Positions 8,011-16,560 of a stretch of DNA of 56,736 nt are shown here, piece by piece. Source of the DNA: CF-118 sp035934385 (lineage in GTDB: Bacteria > Chloroflexota > Dormibacteria > Dormibacterales > Dormibacteraceae); contig DASYXY010000088.1 of assembly GCA_035934385.1 (NCBI GenBank), positions 1-56,736 of the forward strand, in the 5' to 3' direction. The position numbers and the translations under genes are program-made. Below the pieces are notes generated by a model. That model was given only the letters and a program-made list of their open reading frames with translations, was not told the DNA's origin and made no database searches. Each line of letters opens with the position of its first letter. Within the stretch, counting starts at the first letter, position 1.

Positions 8011-9180
8011 ATGCGCGCTTGGATAGCCACCGACAACCGGCGCCGTAACTTCGCCGCGGCCGCGGCGGTCGTGATCGTGGCCTCGATCATCTACGCCTTC
8101 ATCCTGAAAACGGGCGTCTTCGGCGCCCGGAATGTGACCATCATCGACGACCTCGGCGAGGCCCTGGCGGCGGCGATCGCGGCGGGAGCGTGCGCGTGGG
8201 CAGCGACCCGCGCCACTGGAAAGGAGCGTCTCGGCTGGACGCTGATGAGCATCTCCACGGGCCTGTGGGCGGCCGGCGAGCTCGTGTGGTCCTACTACGA
8301 GGTCTGGCAGCAGGTCACGGTGCCCTACCCGTCGCTGGCCGACGCCGGCTTCCTCGGCGCGGTGCCGTTCGCGATCGGCGGAATTCGGTCGTTCTGGAGC
8401 GACGCTGCTCGGGGGACGTCGGTCCGCTGGCGAGTCTGGTTCGACGGCGTCATCGTGGCCATCGCTCTCACCTGCACGGCCTGGGCCTTCGGCCTACGCG
8501 AGGTGTATCAATCGCCCTCGTCCACCAAGCTCCTGGACCTGGCGTACCCGGTGACGGACATCGTGGTCGGCACAGTGCTCATCCTTGCCATCCGGCGAGC
8601 AACGCATCAGCAGGCGGGCAGGATGGCCTTCCTGCTTGCCGGTGTTGCCTGCTACTCGATCGCCGACAGCGCCTTCGCTTACCTCAACGCGCACGGCTCG
8701 TACGCGTCGGTGGGCAGCGTCCTCAACACGGGATGGTTCGCGGGCTTCCTGCTGATCGCACTCGCCGCGACTTATCCGGTGGAGCCGGCTCGCGCGGCGG
8801 CGAAGCAGTCGCGGCTGGACCTATGGCAGCTCGCCCTGCCGTGGATGACGCTGCTGCTCGCGTCGGCCGGCGACGTTTACTCGTCCCTGAGCGGCCACGA
8901 CATCGACCTGTTCATGTCGTCGCTGACCGCGGCACTCGCGCTGCTCTTGACGGTGAACATGATCATCGAGCGCAGGGAATTCCTCGAGATGTTGAACGAG
9001 ATCGAAGAGTCGCATTCGACGTTGAACCAGGATTTCAAGACGGGCCTCGTCGGCATCGAGCAATTCAGCAGGCTGATGCAGGAGAGGCCGGACCTGGACG
9101 ACGCGGAGGTTCAGCGGCTCGCGGCGGAGATCAATCGCAACGCGGAACGGCTCGACCGCCTGGTCGAGCAGATGCTCTAA
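8011..9180 (+). CDS. polytopic membrane protein with C-terminal helical tail
   Basis: The 389-residue protein has about eight hydrophobic segments between residues 15 and 315, separated by short loops, then a charged helical tail (about 316-389) rich in Glu, Asn and Arg that could form a coiled coil. The membrane part resembles the sensory N-termini of some diguanylate cyclases, but no GGDEF, EAL, kinase or HAMP domain follows. It could be a stand-alone membrane sensor or a truncated derivative of one. The gene is convergent with the next one. Confidence 0.75.
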   Translation: MRAWIATDNRRRNFAAAAAVVIVASIIYAFILKTGVFGARNVTIIDDLGEALAAAIAAGACAWAATRATGKERLGWTLMSISTGLWAAGELVWSYYEVWQQVTVPYPSLADAGFLGAVPFAIGGIRSFWSDAARGTSVRWRVWFDGVIVAIALTCTAWAFGLREVYQSPSSTKLLDLAYPVTDIVVGTVLILAIRRATHQQAGRMAFLLAGVACYSIADSAFAYLNAHGSYASVGSVLNTGWFAGFLLIALAATYPVEPARAAAKQSRLDLWQLALPWMTLLLASAGDVYSSLSGHDIDLFMSSLTAALALLLTVNMIIERREFLEMLNEIEESHSTLNQDFKTGLVGIEQFSRLMQERPDLDDAEVQRLAAEINRNAERLDRLVEQML

Positions 9181-9205
9181 GAGCCGGCGCCTGCGCGCCG
9201 CCCAT

Positions 9206-10339
9206 CTAGGGCGTCGGTGCCGGCCGGATGGTCACAACGATGACGATCCGGGAAGCGTCCAACGGCAGGATCGGTGCTGCTGCCGGCGTGAGTTTGATCT
9301 CGACCTGGCTCACCGGGGCAACCGTCTCGATCATGGCTCTCGCCGCGTCAACGCTGACTCCGCGCAGCCGCGATCGCAGTGTGTCGATCGAGAACTTCGG
9401 TAGGACGGAATCGAGCGCCAGGCCGCTGATGGTCACGTCGCCAGTAGCGGTCCAGCTTTCGATCTTGTACTGCGTCACCACCGGCGCACCGTTGAGCCGG
9501 TATCCGCTCGGCACCCACCGATCGATTCCTTTGGCGATCGGCGCCAGCGCGTCCGAGTCCTGAAACTCGGTCGCGCCCAGGGTGCCGGTCGCCGTGACCT
9601 GGAACGTATTGGTCCGCGCGCCTGCGGCCACGTTCGACGTCACCGTCATCTGTGGCGCGCGATCAGGGATTACGTGGATCAGTCCGCCGCCCTTGACCAG
9701 CAACGCGGACTGCAGGTCGATGGACAACTGCGCGCGAGCGCTTGCGTACGCGGCGTCGATGTCCGATTGAGTGACCGCTGGTGAGGGAGAGGGATCCGTT
9801 CCACCCGCGATCGGCTGCGGGTTGTAGGGCGCGGCGAAACCATTGGTGGTGTCAGGATTCCAGCTCAGCACATAAATCGAGTTGCGGGGTACGTTGTACC
9901 AGGCGCCCACGCCCTGTGCTCGGACTGGCACTTTTTCGCCGCAGAAGCAAGTCACCGTCGACAGCAGGGAGTAGCACGGTGGTGTGCGCCCCGGGTTCAG
10001 GCCACACACGAAGGCGCCCGGGGGCGATGGGGAGAACGAGCATGGGACGTTGGGCGGAATACAGTGCCCGTTGAAGACAACATATCCCGTGGCGTAGGTG
10101 CCGCCGGAGATGACCGAGCCGGTCGCGATCCCTGTCGTGCTGTCAGTCAGCGTGATCTGGGCTCGCTGCGTCCGGAAATCGCCTCCCACCGGAGCGCCCC
10201 GTACCACCGCAAAGCTCGACAGCTGCCAGGCGGGGAGCGTGATACTGACGGTCGCAGACTCGACCGCGGACAGGTAAAAGGCAGATCCCAGACCAGCGAT
10301 GACCATCACCACAAGCCCTGGGACGATCTGGATCCTCAC
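9206..10339 (-). CDS. membrane-anchored protein resembling baseplate J-like family
   Basis: The 377-residue protein has an N-terminal membrane anchor (residues 6-25) and a beta-rich exterior. The segment KVPVRAQGVGAWYNVPRNSI (136-155) matches the 'V-V-A-x3-G-x2-N-V' pattern of baseplate J/gp47-like proteins. The C-terminal LRGVSVDAARAMIETVAPVSQV is of the type seen in bacterial members outside phages. Six cysteines cluster at residues 93-133. The start is GTG, with a TAGAAT -10 box at 10359-10364. No other phage or injection-system gene is nearby, so a role in cell-surface architecture is more likely than a tail; this is inference. Confidence 0.6.
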   Translation of the reverse strand: MRIQIVPGLVVMVIAGLGSAFYLSAVESATVSITLPAWQLSSFAVVRGAPVGGDFRTQRAQITLTDSTTGIATGSVISGGTYATGYVVFNGHCIPPNVPCSFSPSPPGAFVCGLNPGRTPPCYSLLSTVTCFCGEKVPVRAQGVGAWYNVPRNSIYVLSWNPDTTNGFAAPYNPQPIAGGTDPSPSPAVTQSDIDAAYASARAQLSIDLQSALLVKGGGLIHVIPDRAPQMTVTSNVAAGARTNTFQVTATGTLGATEFQDSDALAPIAKGIDRWVPSGYRLNGAPVVTQYKIESWTATGDVTISGLALDSVLPKFSIDTLRSRLRGVSVDAARAMIETVAPVSQVEIKLTPAAAPILPLDASRIVIVVTIRPAPTP

Positions 10340-10380
10340 GGTCGTGGCCCTCAGGCGGATTCTAGCCCGCCCAAGCTCCG

Positions 10381-10421
10381 CTCCCCGATGGGACTCGAAC
10401 CCCTAACCTCTTGATCCGAAG
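10381..10421 (-). pseudogene. tRNA-Arg 3'-half fragment
   Basis: The minus strand reads CTTCGGATCAAGAGGTT, then a T-arm with loop TTCGAGT and a CGGGGAG acceptor half. The first 17 nt are identical to the anticodon loop and 3' stem of tRNA-Arg(TCG) at 10941-11016. No matching 5' half follows: the DinB-like gene begins 4 nt beyond the repeat. No CCA is present. This is a degraded tRNA or an integration footprint. Confidence 0.6.
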
Positions 10422-10424
10422 ACC

Positions 10425-10937
10425 ATGAGCCTCTGGTCGCTGTACGAGGGTTGGGAACGGTTCCAGATCCGCTTGCTCGGCGGCGTGGGAGGGCTCGACG
10501 CCGAAGCCCTCGCCCTGCAACGCGTTGACGGCTGGCCCGTGTGGGCGTTGGTCTCACACCTGAGCGGCACCCGGGTCTACTGGCTGTGCGGAATCCTGAA
10601 GGAGCCGGGCAACGAGACCACCCCCTTCGGTCTCGACGGCGAGGGTTGGGAGGACCACCCGGAGCACCCACGCTCAGCGGAGGAGCTGGTGACGGCTCTG
10701 GAGACGTCGTGGGCGATCGTCGCATCCTGCCTCGATCGCTGGACACCACCGATGCTGTCCGAACGTTTCGAGCGTCGCATGGGCGACCAGGTCCAGTGGC
10801 ACAGCCGGAGCTCGGTGCTCACGCGGATGATGACCCACGACGCCTACCACACCGGCGAAATCTCGCTCACGCTGGGCAGCCACGGCCGCGGGGCGATGGA
10901 TCCGTGGGATCGGCCGCCACCCCCGCCCCGCGCCTAG
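10425..10937 (+). CDS. DinB-like four-helix-bundle metalloprotein
   Basis: A 170-residue protein of the DinB/YfiT-like superfamily, whose members use three histidines to bind a divalent metal and often act as thiol-dependent transferases. The likely ligands are H45 (LVSHLSG) and H138 and H142 (MMTHDAYHTGEIS), the expected spacing on helices 2 and 4. The C-terminus is proline-rich. Substrate is unknown. The gene lies exactly between a tRNA-Arg fragment and the intact tRNA-Arg, in the opposite orientation to both. Confidence 0.8.
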   Translation: MSLWSLYEGWERFQIRLLGGVGGLDAEALALQRVDGWPVWALVSHLSGTRVYWLCGILKEPGNETTPFGLDGEGWEDHPEHPRSAEELVTALETSWAIVASCLDRWTPPMLSERFERRMGDQVQWHSRSSVLTRMMTHDAYHTGEISLTLGSHGRGAMDPWDRPPPPPRA

Positions 10938-10940
10938 AGC

Positions 10941-11016
10941 TGGTGCCCGCTGCAAGACTCGAACTCGCAACCTCTTGATCCGAAGTCAAGCGCTCTATCC
11001 ATTGAGCTAAGCGGGC
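10941..11016 (-). tRNA. tRNA-Arg (anticodon TCG)
   Basis: Complete cloverleaf on the minus strand: acceptor GCCCGCT/AGCGGGC, D-arm TAGCTCAATGGATAGAG, anticodon stem CTTGA/TCAAG with loop CTTCGGA giving anticodon TCG (reads CGA), and T-loop TTCGAGT. CCA is encoded at 10941-10943. A TAAGCT -10 and two palindromes lie upstream (11030-11035; 11057-11111). Confidence 0.96.
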
Positions 11017-11029
11017 CGGCGCGGGTTTC

Positions 11030-11035
11030 AGCTTA
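11030..11035 (-). promoter_or_regulatory. -10 box TAAGCT of tRNA-Arg(TCG)
   Basis: On the minus strand TAAGCT ends 13 nt before the mature tRNA 5' end, which would give a leader of about 7 nt. The proximal palindrome is centred 29 bp further upstream, overlapping the expected -35 region. Confidence 0.45.
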
Positions 11036-11056
11036 CTGAGGCAAGCCACAGTGCGG

Positions 11057-11111
11057 GAGCCGGCACTCGAGGGCGATCCGCGCTGAAAACGAGTGCGAGT
11101 GCCGGCACTCG
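11057..11111. repeat. paired palindromes upstream of tRNA-Arg (locus A)
   Basis: The proximal copy GAGCCGGCACTC (11057-11068) is slightly degenerate. The distal copy CGAGTGCCGGCACTCG (11096-11111) is a perfect 16-bp palindrome. The GCCGGC cores start at 11059 and 11101, 42 bp apart. Core centres lie 45.5 and 87.5 bp upstream of the tRNA-Arg 5' end. Loci at 16490 and 41797 share the geometry. Confidence 0.8.
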
Positions 11112-11118
11112 CGGGGAA

Positions 11119-11832
11119 TCAGCGAGCGGCGACGGCGTATCGCTGGTGGTTGAATCCCCACGCCGCGTAGCGCATCAAACCCACCGCCCTGTAGCGCGAC
11201 CGTCCGGCCACCGTTTCGCTCGCCTCGAGCGCGCGGCGCAGGTCGGCCGCGGTCTTGCCACGAAACTCCGTGTAAGCGCGTCCGACCGCGTCCAGGATGT
11301 GAGCGTCCGAGGATCCGGTTTCGGCAGCCCCCAGGCCCATGTTCAAGCGGCGCGCCATCCGGTTGAAGACGTAGAAGCCAGGCGTCGCGTTCTCGACTTC
11401 GATCGCGTCGAAATCCAGCTCGGCGGCGAGCCAGCCCACGCCATGGACCGGGCCGCCGTTGGTCGCACGCCGCTGCGTCCGCCAGAACGGGTGCGGCGCG
11501 ATGGCAAGACCACCCTGGTCATGGATCGCGTGGAGCGTGGCCGCTGCCGACATCCCCGGCCGCACTCTGCGCTCGAGATAGAGACCGAGGATGTGTCCGT
11601 CGCGGCTCGAGACCTCTTCGCCGATCACGACCTCGACGCCGCCGGTCTTCGCCGCACACTCGCACGCGCGAAGCGCGCCTTCGAGCGTGTCGTGGTCGGT
11701 GACGGCGATCACGCGCAGGTCGGTGCGGTTGATGACATGGTCGACGAGATCCGCAGGTGCCGGCCAGCCGTCGGAACAGTTCGTATGCATGTGCAGGTCG
11801 GCCCGCGACCTGGTCTTCATAGTTCCGTGCAT
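11119..11832 (-). CDS. PHP-domain phosphoesterase
   Basis: A metal-dependent phosphoesterase of the PHP family, 237 residues. The four-motif pattern is visible: HMHTNCSDG (H14, H16), VTDHDTLEG (D46, H47), an EEV segment near residue 72, and the later histidine in APHPFWR. Small stand-alone PHP proteins include nucleoside 3',5'-bisphosphate phosphatases and exonuclease-like enzymes; the substrate here is unknown. Two ATGs are possible (11832 and 11820). The inner one lies 10 nt after a TAGCAT -10 and may be the true start. Confidence 0.82.
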   Translation of the reverse strand: MHGTMKTRSRADLHMHTNCSDGWPAPADLVDHVINRTDLRVIAVTDHDTLEGALRACECAAKTGGVEVVIGEEVSSRDGHILGLYLERRVRPGMSAAATLHAIHDQGGLAIAPHPFWRTQRRATNGGPVHGVGWLAAELDFDAIEVENATPGFYVFNRMARRLNMGLGAAETGSSDAHILDAVGRAYTEFRGKTAADLRRALEASETVAGRSRYRAVGLMRYAAWGFNHQRYAVAAR

Positions 11833-11896
11833 GCTACGGCCTGCGGGCTTACCATCGACCCCTTAGAGAGCTAAACGCGCTCCTGACCGCTAACTG

Positions 11897-13555
11897 GTGG
11901 AGGTGTCGGTGGTGGAAGGCTTGATGCAGGACTACGAGCTGAGCATCCAGCACGTGCTGTGGCGCCTCCAGCGCCTGAACGGCAGGAGCGAGGTCGTCAC
12001 GAAGCGCGAGCAGGGCGTCCATCGCATGACGAACGCCGACCTCGTGCCTCGCGTGAACCGCCTGGCTGGCGTGCTCAAGCGCCTTGGCGTCAAGCCAGGC
12101 GACCGCGTCGCCACCCTGTCGTTCAACAACTCGAGACACCTCGAGCTGTACTACGCGGTGCCTTGCATGGGCGCCGTGCTGCACACATTGAACCTGCGCC
12201 TCTTTCCTCAGCACCTGGAATTCATCGTCAATGACGCGCAGGACAAGGTTCTCTTCGTCGACCAGCCGCTGGTCGGACTGCTGAAGCCGCTCGCCGGAAA
12301 GATCCCCAGCGTCGAGCACATCGTGCTCATGACCGACGGTGCGCCCGCGCCCGAAGGTCACGGACTTGGCGAGATGCTCGACTACGAGAGCCTCCTCAAG
12401 GCCGAGTCCGACGACTACCCGTGGCCGAAGCTCTCGGAACGGATGGCCGCGGCCATGTGTTACACGTCCGGCACCACCGGCAACCCGAAGGGCGTCGTCT
12501 ACTCGCACCGCTCGCAGTTCATCCACACGATGGGCGTGCTGCAGAAAGACAACCTCGCGATTAGCGAGAACGACACCGTGCTCGCGATCGTGCCGATGTT
12601 TCACGCCAACAGCTGGGGTCTTCCCTACGCCATCGGCATGTCCGGCGCGAAGGCTCTTTTCCCGGATCGCTGGATGGGCGACGCGAAGTCCGTATGCGAG
12701 CTTGCCGACGCGGAGAACGCCACGGTCCTCGCGGGCGTGCCCACGATTTGGATCAACACGGTCGCCTACATGAAGGAGTCCGGCAAGCGGCTGCCGAAGG
12801 TGCATACGGTGGTCTGCGGAGGCTCGGCGATCCCGCGAGCGCTGATGGAGAACATGGACGCGCTCGGCCTGCGCATGCTGCACGCCTGGGGCATGACGGA
12901 AACGTCGCCGCTCGGCAGCGTCGCGCGGCCGCGGCCAGGCACTAAGCCCGAAGACGAGCTCGCAGCCCGCCTGACTCAGGGCGTGATCGTGCCGGGCGTC
13001 GAGGTGCGGATCTGCGACGCCGCGACCGGCCAGGAGCTTCCTTGGGATGGCGTGGCGTTCGGCGAGATCCAGGTACGCGGCCCATGGATCGCGCGCGGCT
13101 ACTACAACGGCTACGACCCCGACAAGCTCACAGAGGACGGATGGTTCCGTACCGGCGACGTGGCGAAGATCACGCCCGAGGGCTACATCCAGATTGTCGA
13201 CCGCACCAAGGACGTGATCAAGTCCGGCGGCGAATGGATCTCGTCAGTCGAGCTCGAGAACGCGATCATGGCCCACCCCAAGATCATGGAGGCCGCGGTC
13301 ATCGGCCTCGCCCATCCGAAGTGGGACGAGCGGCCCGTGGCTTTCGCGGTGCCGAAGCCCGAGTTCAAGGGCCAGGTGACTCAGGAAGAGGTGATCGAGT
13401 TTCTCAGGGACAAGGTCGCCAAGTGGTGGCTGCCCGACGAGATCCGGTTCATCGACGAGGTGCCCAAGACCTCGGTGGGCAAGTTCGACAAGAAGGTCCT
13501 GCGGGCCGGCGCCGTGCCGATCAAGGAGAGCGCCGCCCCGGCCGCCCGCAAGTAA
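11897..13555 (+). CDS. AMP-forming fatty acyl-CoA synthetase
   Basis: ANL-superfamily enzyme activating a carboxylate through acyl-AMP to the CoA thioester. In 552 residues it shows the phosphate loop YTSGTTGNPKG (189-199), the WGMTE motif, the YYNGYD...DGWFRTGD adenylate motif and the C-terminal DRTKDVIKSGGEWISS hinge. The catalytic lysine lies in KTSVGKFDKK near the C-terminus. The sequence is closest in style to medium/long-chain acyl-CoA ligases. Start choice is uncertain: GTG 11897 is the longest, but ATG 11924 (MQDYELSIQHVL), 4 nt after GGAAGG, fits the family N-terminus. It may feed the WS/DGAT or thiolase elsewhere in the window. Confidence 0.9.
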   Translation: MEVSVVEGLMQDYELSIQHVLWRLQRLNGRSEVVTKREQGVHRMTNADLVPRVNRLAGVLKRLGVKPGDRVATLSFNNSRHLELYYAVPCMGAVLHTLNLRLFPQHLEFIVNDAQDKVLFVDQPLVGLLKPLAGKIPSVEHIVLMTDGAPAPEGHGLGEMLDYESLLKAESDDYPWPKLSERMAAAMCYTSGTTGNPKGVVYSHRSQFIHTMGVLQKDNLAISENDTVLAIVPMFHANSWGLPYAIGMSGAKALFPDRWMGDAKSVCELADAENATVLAGVPTIWINTVAYMKESGKRLPKVHTVVCGGSAIPRALMENMDALGLRMLHAWGMTETSPLGSVARPRPGTKPEDELAARLTQGVIVPGVEVRICDAATGQELPWDGVAFGEIQVRGPWIARGYYNGYDPDKLTEDGWFRTGDVAKITPEGYIQIVDRTKDVIKSGGEWISSVELENAIMAHPKIMEAAVIGLAHPKWDERPVAFAVPKPEFKGQVTQEEVIEFLRDKVAKWWLPDEIRFIDEVPKTSVGKFDKKVLRAGAVPIKESAAPAARK

Positions 13556-13693
13556 GCCCCGCCTGTTCGCGTTAGCGGGATCGATGGCCGGCGTGGCGGA
13601 TTCGGCCTGCCTTGAAGGGGCTGGGCAGGTGGGGGTTTGTGGCGGCATTCGGACAGTGATAAAGGGTCGCTGTCGCATACTGACAATCCTTCA

Positions 13694-16483
13694 GTGGCTT
13701 TAGCTCAGCTCGGCAAATACCCGATCGAGGCAGAGCTCGGGCGGGGCGCGATGGGAGTCGTTTATCGCTCCACGCACCCGCGCCTGGAGATACCTGTCGC
13801 CATCAAGGTGCTCGCGGAGCAGTACTCGAGCGACGCGAACTTCCGGCAGCGATTCCACCGTGAGGCGGCCACCGTCGCGTCGCTGAACCACCCCGGCATC
13901 GTTCGCGTTTATGACTTCGACGAGGAAGGGCCCGTGCTCTTCATCGTCATGGAGTGGGTCGAAGGTCGCTCGATGCGCTCGTGGCTCGATGAGTACGGGC
14001 GTTTCAGCGTCGACGTGTCGGTCGACCTGCTGCAGCAGCTGCTATCGGCTGTCAGTGTTGCGCACGACCTCGGGGTCATCCATCGCGACATCAAGCCCGA
14101 CAACATCCTCATCTCCAACCGCGGTAAGACGAAGATTCTCGACTTCGGAATCTCGAAGCTCGTCGATGACAAGCAGCGGCTCACCGCGACCGGCAGCATG
14201 GTGGGCACGCCGGCGTACATGGCGCCGGAGCAGGTGAAGGGCGAGACCGTCGACGCGCGCGCCGACATCTACTCGCTCGGCATGATCCTTTACGAGCTGC
14301 TGCACGGCGAGCCTCCGTTCACGGGCCAGCTGCCGGCGGTCCTGCATTCGCAGGTGTTCGACCGGCCGCGGCCGTCGACGGCGATTCCGTCTCCGATCAT
14401 GGAGATCATCTGGCGCGCGACCGCGAAGGATCGCGCCGCGCGCTTCCAGACCTGCGAAGAGTTTGCGGGCGCCTTCCACTACATGCCGAAGCCCGCCGCG
14501 GCGCAGCCTCCGCTCGAGGCCGTGTCCAACGAAGCGCCCGCGATGGAGCAGGTCGTGCACAGGGTCGCGATCCCTGCCGACGCGCGCGGTTCGAAGCCTC
14601 CGGGTGTTTGCCTGCACACCGATTGCACCGAGCGGCGCGGATGGGCCTGCGCCTACAAGGACCTGATGGGCCGCGAGTGCAAGAGCTGGTGGTGCCGCCG
14701 GCACATCACGTTCATCGAGCGCACTCCGTTCTGTCCACGGCACGCCAGTGTGATCCGAGCGCTCGCCCCCACCGCGGGGACGATCTTCGAGATCAAGAAT
14801 CGTCCAGCCGTCGATGACCGCGCGCTTCCGCTGGCAGCGCTCGTCGCCGAGGACATCGACAAGGACGTCACGGAGCTCGTTCGACGGCGCTACCAGAACA
14901 GAAAGGACATCGTGCTCGCGACCGACAAGACGGTGCGGCAGACATGGGCCGGCCGCACCGAGGTTGCGTGGGAGCGGAGCTGGGCCGCGCTGAAGAGCCA
15001 GGGCTACCTGGTGCGCATCGCGATTCGCGTGTCCGTCGCCGAACCCGACCACGTGCAGCTGCTCATCGGCAACACCGTCGTGTTCAAAGAAGTCCCGGAC
15101 TGGATCCACCGGCGGCGCGAAGGCGAGCCGCCGGACCACGCGGACCGCGCGCGCTTCGCGAAGAAAGTGTTCGCCGCGGTGCTCGAGCACGTCGACGAGC
15201 CAACACCGCTCCCGCCCATCACCTCCGGCGCCGGCCAGCCGCAGATCGAGCCTCCACCGCCGCCGGAGATCAACCGCACGTTGATCGAAGGCATGGTTCT
15301 GCGCCTCGCGTCGGCCGCTACGCGTATGACCGGATATGAAGTCGCCGACCGCCTGGCCCTGCCGTTCTCCGCCGTCGAACCGGTTTTGAAAAGCCTCACC
15401 ACCGACAACTTCCTGGACGCGCTCGGCCTCGCGAGCGAGCAGGGGCCGTGGATGAACCGACCGCTGCCCGAGCGCATGGCCTACGCGCTGACCAAGCAAG
15501 GTCGTGTGCGCAGCGAGGAGATTGCTCGCGCGAGCACGCGCTACGCGGGGCCGGCGCCCGTGTCGATGTCGGAGTACAAGACCGTACTGGCCGAGGCGGC
15601 AAAGCCGGGCACGCTGGACATGGTCAAGGTCAACATCGCGCTCGCTGGAATCGAGCTCGCGCCGGGCGTGGCCGAAGCGGTCCGCGCGGCGGTCAACTCT
15701 CGTTCTTCGATCTTCATCTACGGCGCGCCGGGCAACGGCAAGACGACGCTGGCGCGCCGCATCTCGGCGCTGCTTGGCGGGCCGATCATCATCCCGGTCG
15801 CGCTCGACATCGGCGGCGGCGAGGTCATGACCGTCTTCGACGGCGCGGTGCACCGTCTCGAGCAGAACCAGCCCGCTGACCGGCGCTGGCGCCGAATCGC
15901 GCGGCCGCTGGTGCAGGTGGGCGGCGAGTTCCAGCTCGAGATGTTCGACCCGGTGTTCGAGGAGGGCAGCCGGACGTACGGCGCGCCGCTGCAGGTGAAG
16001 GCCAACGGCGGTGTGCTGCTGATCGACGACCTCGGCCGCCAGCGGGTCGCGCCCAAACAGATCCTCGACCGCCTGCTCGTGCCCCTGGAGCAGGAGATCG
16101 ACTACATGAACCTGGTCAGCAGCGGGCACAAGGTCGAGGTGCCGTTCTGGGCGCAGCTCGCCCTGTCGACGAACCTGAAACCGGGCGAGCTGCTCGATGA
16201 GGCTTACCTGCGGCGCCTGGCCTACAAGGTGCTGATGCCCGACCCGACGTGGGACATGTGGTGCCGGATCTTTGAGCGCGAGCGCGAGCGCCTGACGATC
16301 CCGCCGAACCCGGCGGCGCTGGACTGGGTACGCAGCATGTACAGCGGCCGCCCGCTGCGGGGCAACCACCCGCGCGACCTGCTGGAGCGGCTGGTGGACG
16401 TGTCCTCAGCGCGCGGTCAGCGGGCGGAGCTCAGCCAGGAGCTCGTCCAGGCGGCCTGGCAGACGCTGTTCATCGCGGGCTGA
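13694..16483 (+). CDS. Hanks-type Ser/Thr kinase fused to a Cys/His domain and an AAA+ ATPase
   Basis: A 929-residue multidomain protein. Residues 8-265 form a complete kinase: GRGAMG glycine loop, VAIK lysine K38, HRDIKPDN (130-137), DFG (150-152) and APE (178-180). Residues 306-350 hold six Cys and two His (C306, C311, C319, C329, C334, C347, H337, H350), a probable zinc-binding module. After a middle region and a proline linker, an AAA+ ATPase follows with Walker A GAPGNGKTT (677-685), Walker B GVLLIDDL (773-780) and sensor segment LALSTNLKP. GTG 13694 is preferred: GACAAT lies 6 nt upstream and the kinase starts at once. There is no membrane span, so it is cytoplasmic. Function unknown. 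Confidence 0.88.
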   Translation: MALAQLGKYPIEAELGRGAMGVVYRSTHPRLEIPVAIKVLAEQYSSDANFRQRFHREAATVASLNHPGIVRVYDFDEEGPVLFIVMEWVEGRSMRSWLDEYGRFSVDVSVDLLQQLLSAVSVAHDLGVIHRDIKPDNILISNRGKTKILDFGISKLVDDKQRLTATGSMVGTPAYMAPEQVKGETVDARADIYSLGMILYELLHGEPPFTGQLPAVLHSQVFDRPRPSTAIPSPIMEIIWRATAKDRAARFQTCEEFAGAFHYMPKPAAAQPPLEAVSNEAPAMEQVVHRVAIPADARGSKPPGVCLHTDCTERRGWACAYKDLMGRECKSWWCRRHITFIERTPFCPRHASVIRALAPTAGTIFEIKNRPAVDDRALPLAALVAEDIDKDVTELVRRRYQNRKDIVLATDKTVRQTWAGRTEVAWERSWAALKSQGYLVRIAIRVSVAEPDHVQLLIGNTVVFKEVPDWIHRRREGEPPDHADRARFAKKVFAAVLEHVDEPTPLPPITSGAGQPQIEPPPPPEINRTLIEGMVLRLASAATRMTGYEVADRLALPFSAVEPVLKSLTTDNFLDALGLASEQGPWMNRPLPERMAYALTKQGRVRSEEIARASTRYAGPAPVSMSEYKTVLAEAAKPGTLDMVKVNIALAGIELAPGVAEAVRAAVNSRSSIFIYGAPGNGKTTLARRISALLGGPIIIPVALDIGGGEVMTVFDGAVHRLEQNQPADRRWRRIARPLVQVGGEFQLEMFDPVFEEGSRTYGAPLQVKANGGVLLIDDLGRQRVAPKQILDRLLVPLEQEIDYMNLVSSGHKVEVPFWAQLALSTNLKPGELLDEAYLRRLAYKVLMPDPTWDMWCRIFERERERLTIPPNPAALDWVRSMYSGRPLRGNHPRDLLERLVDVSSARGQRAELSQELVQAAWQTLFIAG

Positions 16484-16489
16484 CCTGCG

Positions 16490-16545
16490 CGAGTGCCGGC
16501 ACTCGCGCCGCCGAAAGCGCCAATCCGATGTCCAGTGCCGGCACT
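16490..16545. repeat. paired palindromes upstream of tRNA-Leu(CAG) (locus B)
   Basis: The distal copy CGAGTGCCGGCACTCG (16490-16505) is perfect over 16 bp. The proximal copy AGTGCCGGCACT (16534-16545) is perfect over 12 bp. The GCCGGC cores start at 16495 and 16537, 42 bp apart. Centres are 86.5 and 44.5 bp upstream of the mature tRNA. The proximal copy coincides with the -35 position of the TATACT promoter. Confidence 0.8.
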
Positions 16546-16560
16546 CGAGTGGGGCCTACG

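Noticed and set aside
9206..10339. Prophage or contractile injection locus from the baseplate J-like gene
   Set aside because: The gene is isolated, membrane-anchored, and no tail, sheath or capsid genes occur nearby.
10381..10421. Functional tRNA at the fragment
   Set aside because: No D-arm or 5' acceptor strand adjacent; the anticodon 5' stem does not pair.
14042..16369. Antisense open frame (775 codons) opposite the kinase-AAA+ gene
   Set aside because: Same artefact: composition is Arg/Leu/Asp-rich without domains, and the sense protein has full kinase and AAA+ motifs.
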